A stretch of 8,659 nucleotides of DNA. Source: Planctomycetaceae bacterium. Its GTDB lineage: Bacteria; Planctomycetota; Planctomycetia; Pirellulales; Pirellulaceae. The DNA lies in the NCBI GenBank assembly GCA_007124535.1, contig SLEY01000630.1, positions 1-8,659 on the forward strand, read 5' to 3'. A model generated the notes under the pieces. The model was not told the origin of the DNA. It ran no database searches and saw only the letters and a program-made list of their open reading frames with translations. Of the stretch, positions 1 through 6,184 are shown in pieces. The position numbers were made by a program, and so were the translations under genes. How positions within the stretch are numbered: position 1 is the stretch's first letter; each line of letters begins with the position of its first letter.

Positions 1-2
1 CG

Positions 3-563
3 CCGGCCAACCGGATGATTCACCGCGAATCGAATCAGTTGTTCATTGGCCCTTATGCCATCGATGCCGATCGCCATGTGCGGGCGATCCCCTACGAGAC
101 CATGTACGGCCGGCACACCGCGACCGCCCGGCACCTGAGCGAACCCGAACAGAAGGTGCTGTACTTCGACATGGAGGGCCTGGTCTACGAGGTGGACGTG
201 GAAACGCTGGAGGTGAACTTGCCGTATCGGCGCGCGGTCCCCGGTTGGCATGCCAAAGGCGCTTACACCTCCCAGGGGCGATTCGTTGTCGCGAATAACG
301 GGGAGCGCGGGGCGGGCAGCCTCGATCGCTTCCGACCGTTCGAATACCAGATCGATCCGGAGCGAACCAGCCCGGAGGAAGCGGTGACGGTCACGGTGGA
401 AGTCGACGTCACGGCGTCCGGCGCCTACTGGGAATACGCCCGTTTCGAAGTGCCGCCGAACGAGTCGCTGACGTACCACGTTCCCGACGGGTACGCGGCC
501 CATTGGGTCCGCTTGACGGCCGATCGGGATGCGAAGCTCACGGCCACGTTCCTTTACGAGTGA
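3..563 (+). CDS. C-terminal part of an unrecognised protein (5'-truncated by the window edge)
   Basis: The frame is open from the first bases of the window through the ATG at 15 to a TGA at 561-563, with no ribosome binding site before that ATG. The true start therefore most likely lies upstream, leaving the last 187 or so residues here. The visible part has repeated beta-strand-like stretches (GPYAIDADRHVRAIP, GLVYEVDVETLEV, GRFVVANNGERG) and a C-terminal beta-rich segment with alternating Val and Thr that ends in DRDAKLTATFLYE. This pattern resembles blades of a beta-propeller followed by a beta-sandwich. It is reminiscent of large hypothetical proteins of Planctomycetes and Verrucomicrobia, but I cannot name a function. 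No transmembrane segment is present in this part. The gene ends 28 bases before the nucleotidyltransferase start on the same strand, so the two could be cotranscribed, though no functional link is evident. Confidence 0.75.
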   Translation, partial: PANRMIHRESNQLFIGPYAIDADRHVRAIPYETMYGRHTATARHLSEPEQKVLYFDMEGLVYEVDVETLEVNLPYRRAVPGWHAKGAYTSQGRFVVANNGERGAGSLDRFRPFEYQIDPERTSPEEAVTVTVEVDVTASGAYWEYARFEVPPNESLTYHVPDGYAAHWVRLTADRDAKLTATFLYE

Positions 564-591
564 TTCCTACGAGAGCCCAAGGTCCTGCGTG

Positions 592-1947
592 ATGTCGGCT
601 AGATTCGACCAACTTTCCGGACGCCCCCCCGGCGCCGATCCGGCGGCTGACAGCCGCCGGTTGGGCAGCGCGATTCTGGCCGCGGGGTTCGGCAAGCGGA
701 TGGCGCCGTTGACGGGGCGCTACCTTCCCAAACCGCTGTTCCCCCTGGGCGGGAAAGTGCCGATTCTGGAAACCTGGGTCCGCAAGTTGGTGGCGGCGGG
801 GCTGACGGATTTGTCGATGAATCTGTGCGTCCTGAAGGGCACGATCCGGCGTTATTTCGACGACGGGTCCCGATTCGGGGCCGCCCTCCGTTACGTCGAA
901 GAAGACCATCCCAGCGGGACACTGGGGGGGGTCTGCAAACAGGTGCTGGGACGCCAGGCACGGATCTTTTCCGGCGAAACCCCACCGACCCAAGACCGTT
1001 TTCCGGGCGACACAATCGTGGCGCCCAGCGGCGACATCGTGACGAACTTCGACGCCGAACAACTGGAGGAACTGCTGGATTGGCACCGCCGACAAGGCGC
1101 CGCGGTGACGATGGTCTTGACGCCCATTGCTTGGGAACGCCGCGGCGATTTCGGCACGGTGGTCTTGAAGCACCCGCAGAAGCGGCGGAAACCGTTGTCA
1201 CAGGCAGGCCCGGTGAAGGACTTCCGCGAAAAGGATCCGCTCTCGCCCAGCAACTTGAATAATGCCTCGATCTACCTGATCGAAACCCGGCTGCTGGCCG
1301 AATTGGATGCGTGCCGCACCCCCGCCGATCCTGACCTGGCAGAGCCGTTCTACGATTTCGGCAAGCACGTCTTTCCGGCGCTGCTCGGACGCTTGGACTA
1401 CCTGCGACTGTCCGGCGACAATCGGCTGATGGGAGTGCAGTATGACGGCGCCTGGCATGACGTGGGTCAGAAACGGGACTACCTGAGCGTGAACGAAGCC
1501 GTCCTGGACGGGGACTTGCGCGTGGAGTTGCCTTACGACGCATTTTCCTGGGGGTATCTCGGCCGCGGTACGGATGCGGATCTGTCGAAGATCCACATCA
1601 CTCCGCCCGTCGTGATCGGTAACCACTGTCAGATCGAAGCCGGTGTGAAGTTGGGTCCGTACGCCATCATTGGGGATGGATGGGCGATCGAACAGGGAGC
1701 GCAGATCAGTCATTCGGTACTGTGGGAACGCTATTCGGTGCGCCAGGCAGATGGCACGGAGTTGCCGTTGGACGAACAGCTTCAACAGAATCCTCAACGA
1801 ATCGCCGCCGGGGTGAGGATCCGGAAGAGCATTATCGCCGGGGGACGGATCGACCGCGATGTGCAGGAATCCACGGTGTATGTGGATGACCACGGCCGGG
1901 TTTCGCAGTCACCGATCGACAGGACAGATACCGGACCCCGGGCCTAG
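592..1947 (+). CDS. Sugar-1-phosphate nucleotidyltransferase with C-terminal left-handed beta-helix
   Basis: A predicted cytosolic enzyme that joins a sugar 1-phosphate to an NTP to make an NDP-sugar, usually for polysaccharide or cell-envelope synthesis. With the ATG at 592 it has 451 residues. The nucleotide-binding signature is AAGFGKRMAPLTGRYLPKP (30-48). The GD pair expected to bind metal is at 147-148, FREK at 211-214, the sugar-side NNASIYLIE at 223-231 and HDVGQKRDYL at 289-298. Hexapeptide-like repeats from about residue 336 (PPVVIGNHCQIEAGVKLGPY and following) indicate a left-handed beta-helix, as in GlgC and GlmU relatives. An in-frame ATG at 529 would overlap the upstream gene. 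The 592 start has a weak AAGG at 579-582 and leaves a 24-residue leader before the catalytic fold. Substrate (glucose or mannose 1-phosphate) and nucleotide cannot be told from sequence alone. Confidence 0.88.
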   Translation: MSARFDQLSGRPPGADPAADSRRLGSAILAAGFGKRMAPLTGRYLPKPLFPLGGKVPILETWVRKLVAAGLTDLSMNLCVLKGTIRRYFDDGSRFGAALRYVEEDHPSGTLGGVCKQVLGRQARIFSGETPPTQDRFPGDTIVAPSGDIVTNFDAEQLEELLDWHRRQGAAVTMVLTPIAWERRGDFGTVVLKHPQKRRKPLSQAGPVKDFREKDPLSPSNLNNASIYLIETRLLAELDACRTPADPDLAEPFYDFGKHVFPALLGRLDYLRLSGDNRLMGVQYDGAWHDVGQKRDYLSVNEAVLDGDLRVELPYDAFSWGYLGRGTDADLSKIHITPPVVIGNHCQIEAGVKLGPYAIIGDGWAIEQGAQISHSVLWERYSVRQADGTELPLDEQLQQNPQRIAAGVRIRKSIIAGGRIDRDVQESTVYVDDHGRVSQSPIDRTDTGPRA

Positions 1948-2097
1948 CGCCGGGAGTGTTCGGTTGGTACCGTTTTCCCCCCGTCTTGTACGCTTGGAAC
2001 GTCACGAGCGATTCAGCACAATACGGGGAGGGAACACTTTGGTCTTGACACGCACAAATCGAACGCCCGGGTTGGACCGTCGTTTTTTCGGGGAGGC
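1948..2097. other. Convergent intergenic region with one weak hairpin
   Basis: This 150-base gap lies between two genes that converge on it, so it should hold transcription ends rather than promoters. The only terminator-like element I see is CGGT-TGGT-ACCG at 1961-1972, a four-pair stem followed by TTTT at 1973-1976. It would serve the + strand gene but is too short to be convincing. A T6 run at 2083-2088 has no good stem before it. No convincing gene is visible. Confidence 0.35.
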
Positions 2098-3030
2098 TTA
2101 CCGGGAACGCTCGGCGGTGCGGGCGCCGGGCGGCACGTGTTCGCGCAGGTCGAGATGGGTGCCGGGCGAGGCATCCTCGAGGGAACCGTGAGCTTGGACG
2201 TATTCCAGGATCTTGGCGACTTTGGCCAGCGCGTTCCGCATTTCGTCTTCGTCATCACTGTCCGGCGCCCAGCCCCAAATCACGGCCGCCCCGCTCCGAC
2301 TGTGTAACTCGAAAACCGGGTGGATCTGCGTGGAATCGGCCGACCCGGCAGGGACCAACTGGATCCGGTACAGGCCGCAGGCCCTCCAGTGCTCTCGAAA
2401 CATCGCGGCAATCCGGGCGGCTTCATGCACCTCCGTTTGGCCCCAGGGACTGCCCACCGGGCTGCTGGGCACGGCATGCGGGACGGCAATCCGCAAGTAA
2501 TCCCGCGTTTGTTCCATTGAGAAATCCTGGGGGGGCAGCAAGATGCCGTGGGCGTCCACCGGCAATAACCCGGGCTGCTGATCCACAACCACTTCGACCA
2601 TCGCCACCGGCCGGCGATACTTGAGTTCGACCGTCACGCGGGCCGGATGGTTCTGTTTGCTGACATGGGTGACCTGCTCGACCCAGCTGTGCATGGCAAA
2701 GGCCTGAGCCACTTTCACCGTCAACTGGTGTTCCAGAATGGACAGACCGACCAAGCCGCCATCACGGACCACCTCGGCATGCACATTGGCCTGGATCCAC
2801 GGCGGAGGAGGCGTGATTTCGATATACTCGGGCCGCAACTGGTATTCCCGCTGGGACGTAATCGTCGGGCCCCAGCGAGTCCACAGGTCGTAGCCGACGC
2901 CGAGCATGACCAAGATGAGGACCCCACAGATCGCCAACAGACGAATCCAGCTGACCGGCTCGACGTCCGCGGACGCTCCATCGGTGACGGGCGAGGAAGA
3001 TTCCTGTTTGGTTCGGCGAGCTGCGTTCAT
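2098..3030 (-). CDS. FtsQ/DivIB-like single-pass membrane protein
   Basis: A 310-residue protein with the layout of FtsQ/DivIB: a short charged cytoplasmic tail (1-27), one transmembrane helix (about 28-47, WIRLLAICGVLILVMLGVGY), then an extracytoplasmic part. Residues about 68-148 look like a divergent POTRA region, and the following segment contains VDAHGILLP (158-166), like the 'VD..G' strand of FtsQ. DLR at 294-296 near the end also matches the FtsQ tail. FtsQ normally bridges early and late divisome proteins. Planctomycetes lack FtsZ, so the role here is inferred and may be in envelope growth. The start is well supported by AAGGAGG eight bases upstream. The gene lies 40 bases after murB on the same strand, the order found in dcw clusters. 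Overall similarity to classical FtsQ is low, so the call rests on architecture and context. Confidence 0.68.
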   Translation of the reverse strand: MNAARRTKQESSSPVTDGASADVEPVSWIRLLAICGVLILVMLGVGYDLWTRWGPTITSQREYQLRPEYIEITPPPPWIQANVHAEVVRDGGLVGLSILEHQLTVKVAQAFAMHSWVEQVTHVSKQNHPARVTVELKYRRPVAMVEVVVDQQPGLLPVDAHGILLPPQDFSMEQTRDYLRIAVPHAVPSSPVGSPWGQTEVHEAARIAAMFREHWRACGLYRIQLVPAGSADSTQIHPVFELHSRSGAAVIWGWAPDSDDEDEMRNALAKVAKILEYVQAHGSLEDASPGTHLDLREHVPPGARTAERSR

Positions 3031-3038
3031 CGCTGGAG

Positions 3039-3045
3039 CCTCCTT
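3039..3045 (-). promoter_or_regulatory. Strong Shine-Dalgarno for the FtsQ-like gene
   Basis: The - strand reads AAGGAGG here, eight bases before the ATG at 3030. It fixes that start and lies in the 40-base gap after murB, so the FtsQ-like gene can be translated independently from a shared transcript. Confidence 0.8.
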
Positions 3046-3070
3046 GCATCCGCGCGATGGGGGTTACTAA

Positions 3071-3949
3071 CTACCACATATCGACCGATGGCTGCAATTC
3101 CACTCCCAGTCGTTCGTCCACCCGCTCGCGCAAATAGTCGATCAACTTCAGCACGTCCTGGCTGGTCGCTTCGTTCTGCGCGACAATGTAATTGGCGTTC
3201 CGGTCGCTGACCTCAGCGCCCCCCACCCGCGCGGATTTCAGTCCGGCTTGTTCGATCAGACTGGCGGCGCCAACACCGCCGGGGTCGCGGAAGACCATCA
3301 CCTTGCGCTGATCCTGCAACGGTTGGGCCGCTTTGTTCACGATCCACTGCTTCTGCATCCGTTTGGTCAATTCCACCGAGTCGCCTGGCTCCAGCTGGAA
3401 TCGGGCTTCCAAAATCACCAGTTCGTCCAGACTGCTCTCCCGGTAGCCGAAGACCAGATGCTCGCCGTCCCGGTCCGCGACTTCGCCGGCATGCGTCAGC
3501 ACGGCGGCCGACTGGGTCCACTGGCCGATATCCGTGCCATGACAACTGGCATTGCCGCGCAAAGCCCCCCCCACCGTACCAGGGATTCCGACCAGTTGCT
3601 CCAGACCTCCCAGCCCTTCGCGCACGGCGGTGGCGATCAGATGGGCCAGTTTGGCTCCGCCGCCCGCTACCACCGTCGGGCCGTCCACCCGGACCCGCGC
3701 GAATTCGGCCGAGGACAAATAGATCACCATTCCGGGAACGCCCTGGTCGGGGACAAGTAAATTGGAGCCGCCACCCAACAACCCCACGGGGAGATCCTCT
3801 TCGCGGCAACGGCGAACCAGAAGGCAGAGTTCGTCCCGGTTCGTCGGTTCCGCGAAATAACGGGCTGGACCGCCCAACTGGAGCCAGGTATACGGCGCCA
3901 GCAACTCCCCCTCGCGTACAATATGTTCCAATCCACTCAGAAACGACAT
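3071..3949 (-). CDS. murB: UDP-N-acetylenolpyruvoylglucosamine reductase (MurB), with unusual active site
   Basis: MurB is the cytosolic FAD enzyme that reduces UDP-GlcNAc-enolpyruvate to UDP-MurNAc with NADPH in peptidoglycan precursor synthesis. The 292-residue protein has the family motifs: LGGPA at 25-29, GGGSNLLV at 59-66, GIPGTVGGA at 121-129, GYRESS at 168-173 (the Tyr-Arg pair), and SLIEQAGLKSARVGGAEVSD from residue 230. Its length fits the short type II MurB. Two catalytic positions look changed. The general-acid Ser/Cys of the usual GSxFKNP motif aligns with Met218 in VMVFRDP, and the C-terminal Glu of LEPEV aligns with Ser288 in LQPSV. The reading frame is otherwise intact. The start at 3949 is chosen for GGAG eight bases upstream; an in-frame extension to 4114 would overlap the RNase D gene and is Arg-rich. 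It sits 82 bases after rnd and 40 bases before the FtsQ-like gene. Confidence 0.9.
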   Translation of the reverse strand: MSFLSGLEHIVREGELLAPYTWLQLGGPARYFAEPTNRDELCLLVRRCREEDLPVGLLGGGSNLLVPDQGVPGMVIYLSSAEFARVRVDGPTVVAGGGAKLAHLIATAVREGLGGLEQLVGIPGTVGGALRGNASCHGTDIGQWTQSAAVLTHAGEVADRDGEHLVFGYRESSLDELVILEARFQLEPGDSVELTKRMQKQWIVNKAAQPLQDQRKVMVFRDPGGVGAASLIEQAGLKSARVGGAEVSDRNANYIVAQNEATSQDVLKLIDYLRERVDERLGVELQPSVDMW

Positions 3950-3957
3950 GCTTGGTT

Positions 3958-3961
3958 CTCC
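3958..3961 (-). promoter_or_regulatory. Shine-Dalgarno deciding the murB start
   Basis: GGAG on the - strand, eight bases before the ATG at 3949. It picks this start over upstream in-frame candidates that would add up to 55 residues of non-MurB sequence. Confidence 0.65.
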
Positions 3962-4031
3962 GACTCCCGGGACGCGACCACCACCGCGGCACATGGTCCG
4001 GCGAAGATCATAGGGAGCAACGCCCCCGCTG

Positions 4032-5261
4032 TCAATCCAAAGACGCCTGCGCCGAAAACGATTGACCATTGCGTTCAAAACACAACGGATGGTCCGCCAG
4101 CGGGTCCCCGACACGAATCGCCAAGTTCCCCGCCAGCACCTCCTGGATCGTGTTGCCCACGATTTCAGCTCGCCAACCGGCAGCCAGAGGAGGGGGGGGA
4201 TCGCCTTCCGAATTCTCCAGCCGTAAATGATAGGCGATCAGATCCCGCACATCCTCCACCGTGCCGACCAAACCGGGGGCCACTTGCTGAGCATGGCAAA
4301 CACTGTTCAACGCCGTCGCCAGGAACTGGCCCAGCAGCATCAACCGCGGGCGACCGGTCTTTCGACGGGCCGGACGCGGCAATTCCTTCTCGGGTAACTC
4401 CAAAGCGCGACCGATGCCCTCGGAAATTGCGTCGAGATAACGCTTCTTGTCGCGATAATTCACTCCCCGGATCGACCGCACCGACGCCACGTCCGCCGTG
4501 CCCCGCTTGGCTAATTCGGCGATCAGGTCGTCGCGCAAAATCCGCCGCGGTGGCCGATCCTGACGCTTGGCCTCCGCGTCTCGCCATAACCAGAGTTCCC
4601 GCACAATCGCCAGAGCGCGATGCGAGAACCCCGAAATCCCCGGCATCCGCCGCCAACGCTCGCCGTGATCCGACTGGACCACCCGCAATTGCCAATCCGC
4701 CATCTCCTGCCAAAACCACTCCAGACGGCCCATCTTCTCCAGTCGGCTGATCAGCGTGTTGTAAAGGGGCTCCAGATACAACACATCCCGCACCGCATAA
4801 TCCAACTGGCGCGGTGAGAGCGGCCGCCGCCGCCAATCGGTCCGCGTCTCGCCCTTGCCCAACGACTGGCCCTGCAGTCGCTGAATCAACGTGCTGTACG
4901 CCGCCGGGTACTCGCATCCCACCATCCCCGCGGCGATTTGCATGTCGAATAACCCGGTTGGACACTTGCCCGTCGCCTCGAAACAAAACTTCACCTCCTG
5001 GCGACCCGCATGGACAAGCGTTCGGTGGTCGCCCGAAGCAACCCGTTCCCAAAACGGCTGCAGATCCCGGATCGCCAGCGGGTCGATCACGACCAATTCC
5101 CCCGGAATGGCCGCCTGGACGAGGCAGAGTTCCGGACGATACCGGTCTTCGGACACAAATTCGGTGTCGAAACCAATCGTTGCGGCTCGCTGGGCGCGCT
5201 CGCAGAAACGCTCCAACTGGGAGGAGGTCGAGATAAGCTGGTAATTCAGACTCACAGGCAT
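4032..5261 (-). CDS. rnd: RNase D-like 3'-5' exoribonuclease (DEDDy family with HRDC domain)
   Basis: A predicted cytosolic 3'-5' exonuclease that trims tRNA and other stable RNA precursors. With the ATG at 5261 it has 409 residues. The DEDDy catalytic domain spans about 5-185. Exo I is FDTEF (Asp32, Glu34), LFDMQIAAG is at 104-112, GETRTDWRRRPLSPRQ at 137-152, and Exo III is DYAVRD (Tyr155, Asp159). The Exo II region reads HAGRQEVKF (84-92), so Glu89 stands where RNase D normally has Asp. An HRDC-like helical domain follows at about 205-290 (ALAIVRELWLWRDAEAKRQD), and the remaining 120 or so residues may hold a second divergent helical domain. An in-frame TTG at 5285 is the alternative start, but it lies at the predicted transcription start. 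The gene heads a - strand run with murB and the FtsQ-like gene and diverges from the HTH-EIIA gene. Confidence 0.88.
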   Translation of the reverse strand: MPVSLNYQLISTSSQLERFCERAQRAATIGFDTEFVSEDRYRPELCLVQAAIPGELVVIDPLAIRDLQPFWERVASGDHRTLVHAGRQEVKFCFEATGKCPTGLFDMQIAAGMVGCEYPAAYSTLIQRLQGQSLGKGETRTDWRRRPLSPRQLDYAVRDVLYLEPLYNTLISRLEKMGRLEWFWQEMADWQLRVVQSDHGERWRRMPGISGFSHRALAIVRELWLWRDAEAKRQDRPPRRILRDDLIAELAKRGTADVASVRSIRGVNYRDKKRYLDAISEGIGRALELPEKELPRPARRKTGRPRLMLLGQFLATALNSVCHAQQVAPGLVGTVEDVRDLIAYHLRLENSEGDPPPPLAAGWRAEIVGNTIQEVLAGNLAIRVGDPLADHPLCFERNGQSFSAQASLD

Positions 5262-5293
5262 CCTGGTCGTGATTCGAGACGGCAAGCTGCCAA

Positions 5294-5322
5294 TTTATAC
5301 GGCAAGACGCCGCATTTTTCCA
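5294..5322 (-). promoter_or_regulatory. Candidate sigma70-type promoter for rnd (-10 TATAAA, -35 TGGAAA)
   Basis: On the - strand, TGGAAA (5317-5322) and TATAAA (5294-5299) are separated by exactly 17 bases, matching the consensus at 4 of 6 and 5 of 6 positions. Transcription would start near 5287, giving a leader of about 25 bases to the ATG at 5261 and almost none to the TTG at 5285. That favours the ATG. Promoters in this phylum are poorly characterised, so this is a pattern match only. Confidence 0.4.
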
Positions 5323-5393
5323 GGGGGGATCGGGGCTGGACAACGAGGGCCTCTTGTGGCAACAATAACCGTGGATTCCAGCGTTCCGGTTCC

Positions 5394-5409
5394 GGGTCCC
5401 GTCGGGCCC
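5394..5409 (+). other. Small GC hairpin in the leader of the HTH-EIIA gene
   Basis: Within the 183-base divergent gap (5262-5444), GGGTCC and GGGCCC can pair (six pairs, one of them G-T) around the loop CGTC. It ends 35 bases before the ATG at 5445. No strong ribosome binding site precedes that ATG and no clear + strand promoter was found. The hairpin may be an operator or leader structure, or chance in GC-rich DNA. Confidence 0.2.
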
Positions 5410-5444
5410 ACCAACCGGGGGCAGTTCTCTGGCAGTGAATACGG

Positions 5445-6146
5445 ATGGTTTCGAAAGATTTTGATCTCGACAGCCTCGCGACCTACCTCCACCTGACCCC
5501 CACGCAAGTCGCGCGGATGGCTGATCGTGGCCGTCTGCCGGGCCGCAAGATCGGGGGGAAATGGCGGTTTTCCGAAGCCGAAATCCACCATTGGCTGGAG
5601 GATCGTATCGGCGTCTCCGATGACGAAGAACTCGAACGGGTCGAAACCGTGCTGGAACGGGCCGGCGGAACGGCGGAAACCGTCCGTATCGCCGATCTGC
5701 TCCCCACCGCCGCCATCGCCGTGCCGCTGAAAGCGCGCACCCGAGGTTCCGTGATCGATAAGATGGCCCAGTTGGCTGCGAATACGGGCCTGCTGTGGGA
5801 TCCCGACAAAGTGGCTCAGGCGGTTCGGGAACGGGAAAACCTGCATCCGACGGCCCTGGACATCGGCGTCGCCCTGCTGCACCCGCGACGCCCGATACCC
5901 GGCATCCTGGCCGAACCCGTGCTGGCTTTGGGAAGAACCTATCAAGGTCTGCCCTTCGGCGGTCAGACCCTGACCGACGTGTTCTTTCTGATCTGCTCGA
6001 CGGACGATCAGGTCCATCTGCGAACGTTGGCCCGACTGAGCCGCATGTTGAGCGATGCCGACTTCCTGGAGGGGATCCGCGACGCCGAGGATGCGTTGGC
6101 GGCACACGCTTGGATTGCCCGGCGCGAGCGGGATTTGTTTGATTGA
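5445..6146 (+). CDS. Helix-turn-helix / PTS EIIA (PtsN-like) fusion protein
   Basis: A 233-residue two-domain protein, probably a cytosolic regulator. Residues about 6-55 form an excisionase/MerR-type DNA-binding domain: DLDSLATYLHLTPTQVARMA, then GRLPGRKIGGKWRFSEAEIHHWL, with the basic GGKWRF wing typical of this fold. Residues about 83-228 are a PTS EIIA type 2 domain. In REN..HPTALDIGVALLHPR the conserved His146 matches the phosphorylated histidine of the usual 'AIPH' motif. FGGQTLTDVFFLICSTDD (171-188) and LARLSRMLSD (195-204) also match PtsN relatives. I infer that the phosphorylation state of His146, or a bound ligand, controls DNA binding. No PTS EI, HPr or permease gene is visible here. 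The ATG at 5445 is used although its ribosome binding site is poor. The pseudo-receiver gene follows on the same strand after 38 bases. Confidence 0.85.
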   Translation: MVSKDFDLDSLATYLHLTPTQVARMADRGRLPGRKIGGKWRFSEAEIHHWLEDRIGVSDDEELERVETVLERAGGTAETVRIADLLPTAAIAVPLKARTRGSVIDKMAQLAANTGLLWDPDKVAQAVRERENLHPTALDIGVALLHPRRPIPGILAEPVLALGRTYQGLPFGGQTLTDVFFLICSTDDQVHLRTLARLSRMLSDADFLEGIRDAEDALAAHAWIARRERDLFD

Positions 6147-6160
6147 CCGTCGGGTGGGAG

Positions 6161-6177
6161 CCCCGGGTCGCCCGGGG
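6161..6177 (+). promoter_or_regulatory. GC hairpin masking the downstream ribosome binding site
   Basis: CCCCGGG (6161-6167), loop TCG, and CCCGGGG (6171-6177) form a perfect seven-pair all-GC stem. The only ribosome binding site for the ATG at 6185 is GGGGAG at 6174-6179, and four of its six bases are in the stem. If it folds in the mRNA, initiation would depend on unfolding, for example by ribosomes arriving from a start overlapping the upstream stop (TTGA at 6143-6146). There is no T run, so it is not an ordinary terminator. Confidence 0.5.
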
Positions 6178-6184
6178 AGCCGTC

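Noticed and set aside
599..1543. 314-codon - strand frame opposite the nucleotidyltransferase
   Set aside because: The + strand frame carries the full nucleotidyltransferase motif set; the antisense product is Arg/Pro-rich and resembles no known protein.
1937..1954. CCCGG / CCGGG repeat around the nucleotidyltransferase stop
   Set aside because: Only five pairs, an eight-base loop and no T run; expected by chance in this base composition.
2045..2050. TTGACA, a perfect -35 sequence
   Set aside because: No TATAAT-like sequence lies 16-18 bases downstream, and no + strand gene follows it.
3950..4114. 55-residue N-terminal extension of MurB
   Set aside because: It overlaps the end of rnd, is Arg-rich, and the ATG at 3949 has its own ribosome binding site and the expected MurB N-terminus.
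3923..4750. 275-codon + strand frame opposite rnd and the murB start
   Set aside because: It is Pro/Ala/Ser/Arg-rich low-complexity translation antisense to conserved RNase D sequence.
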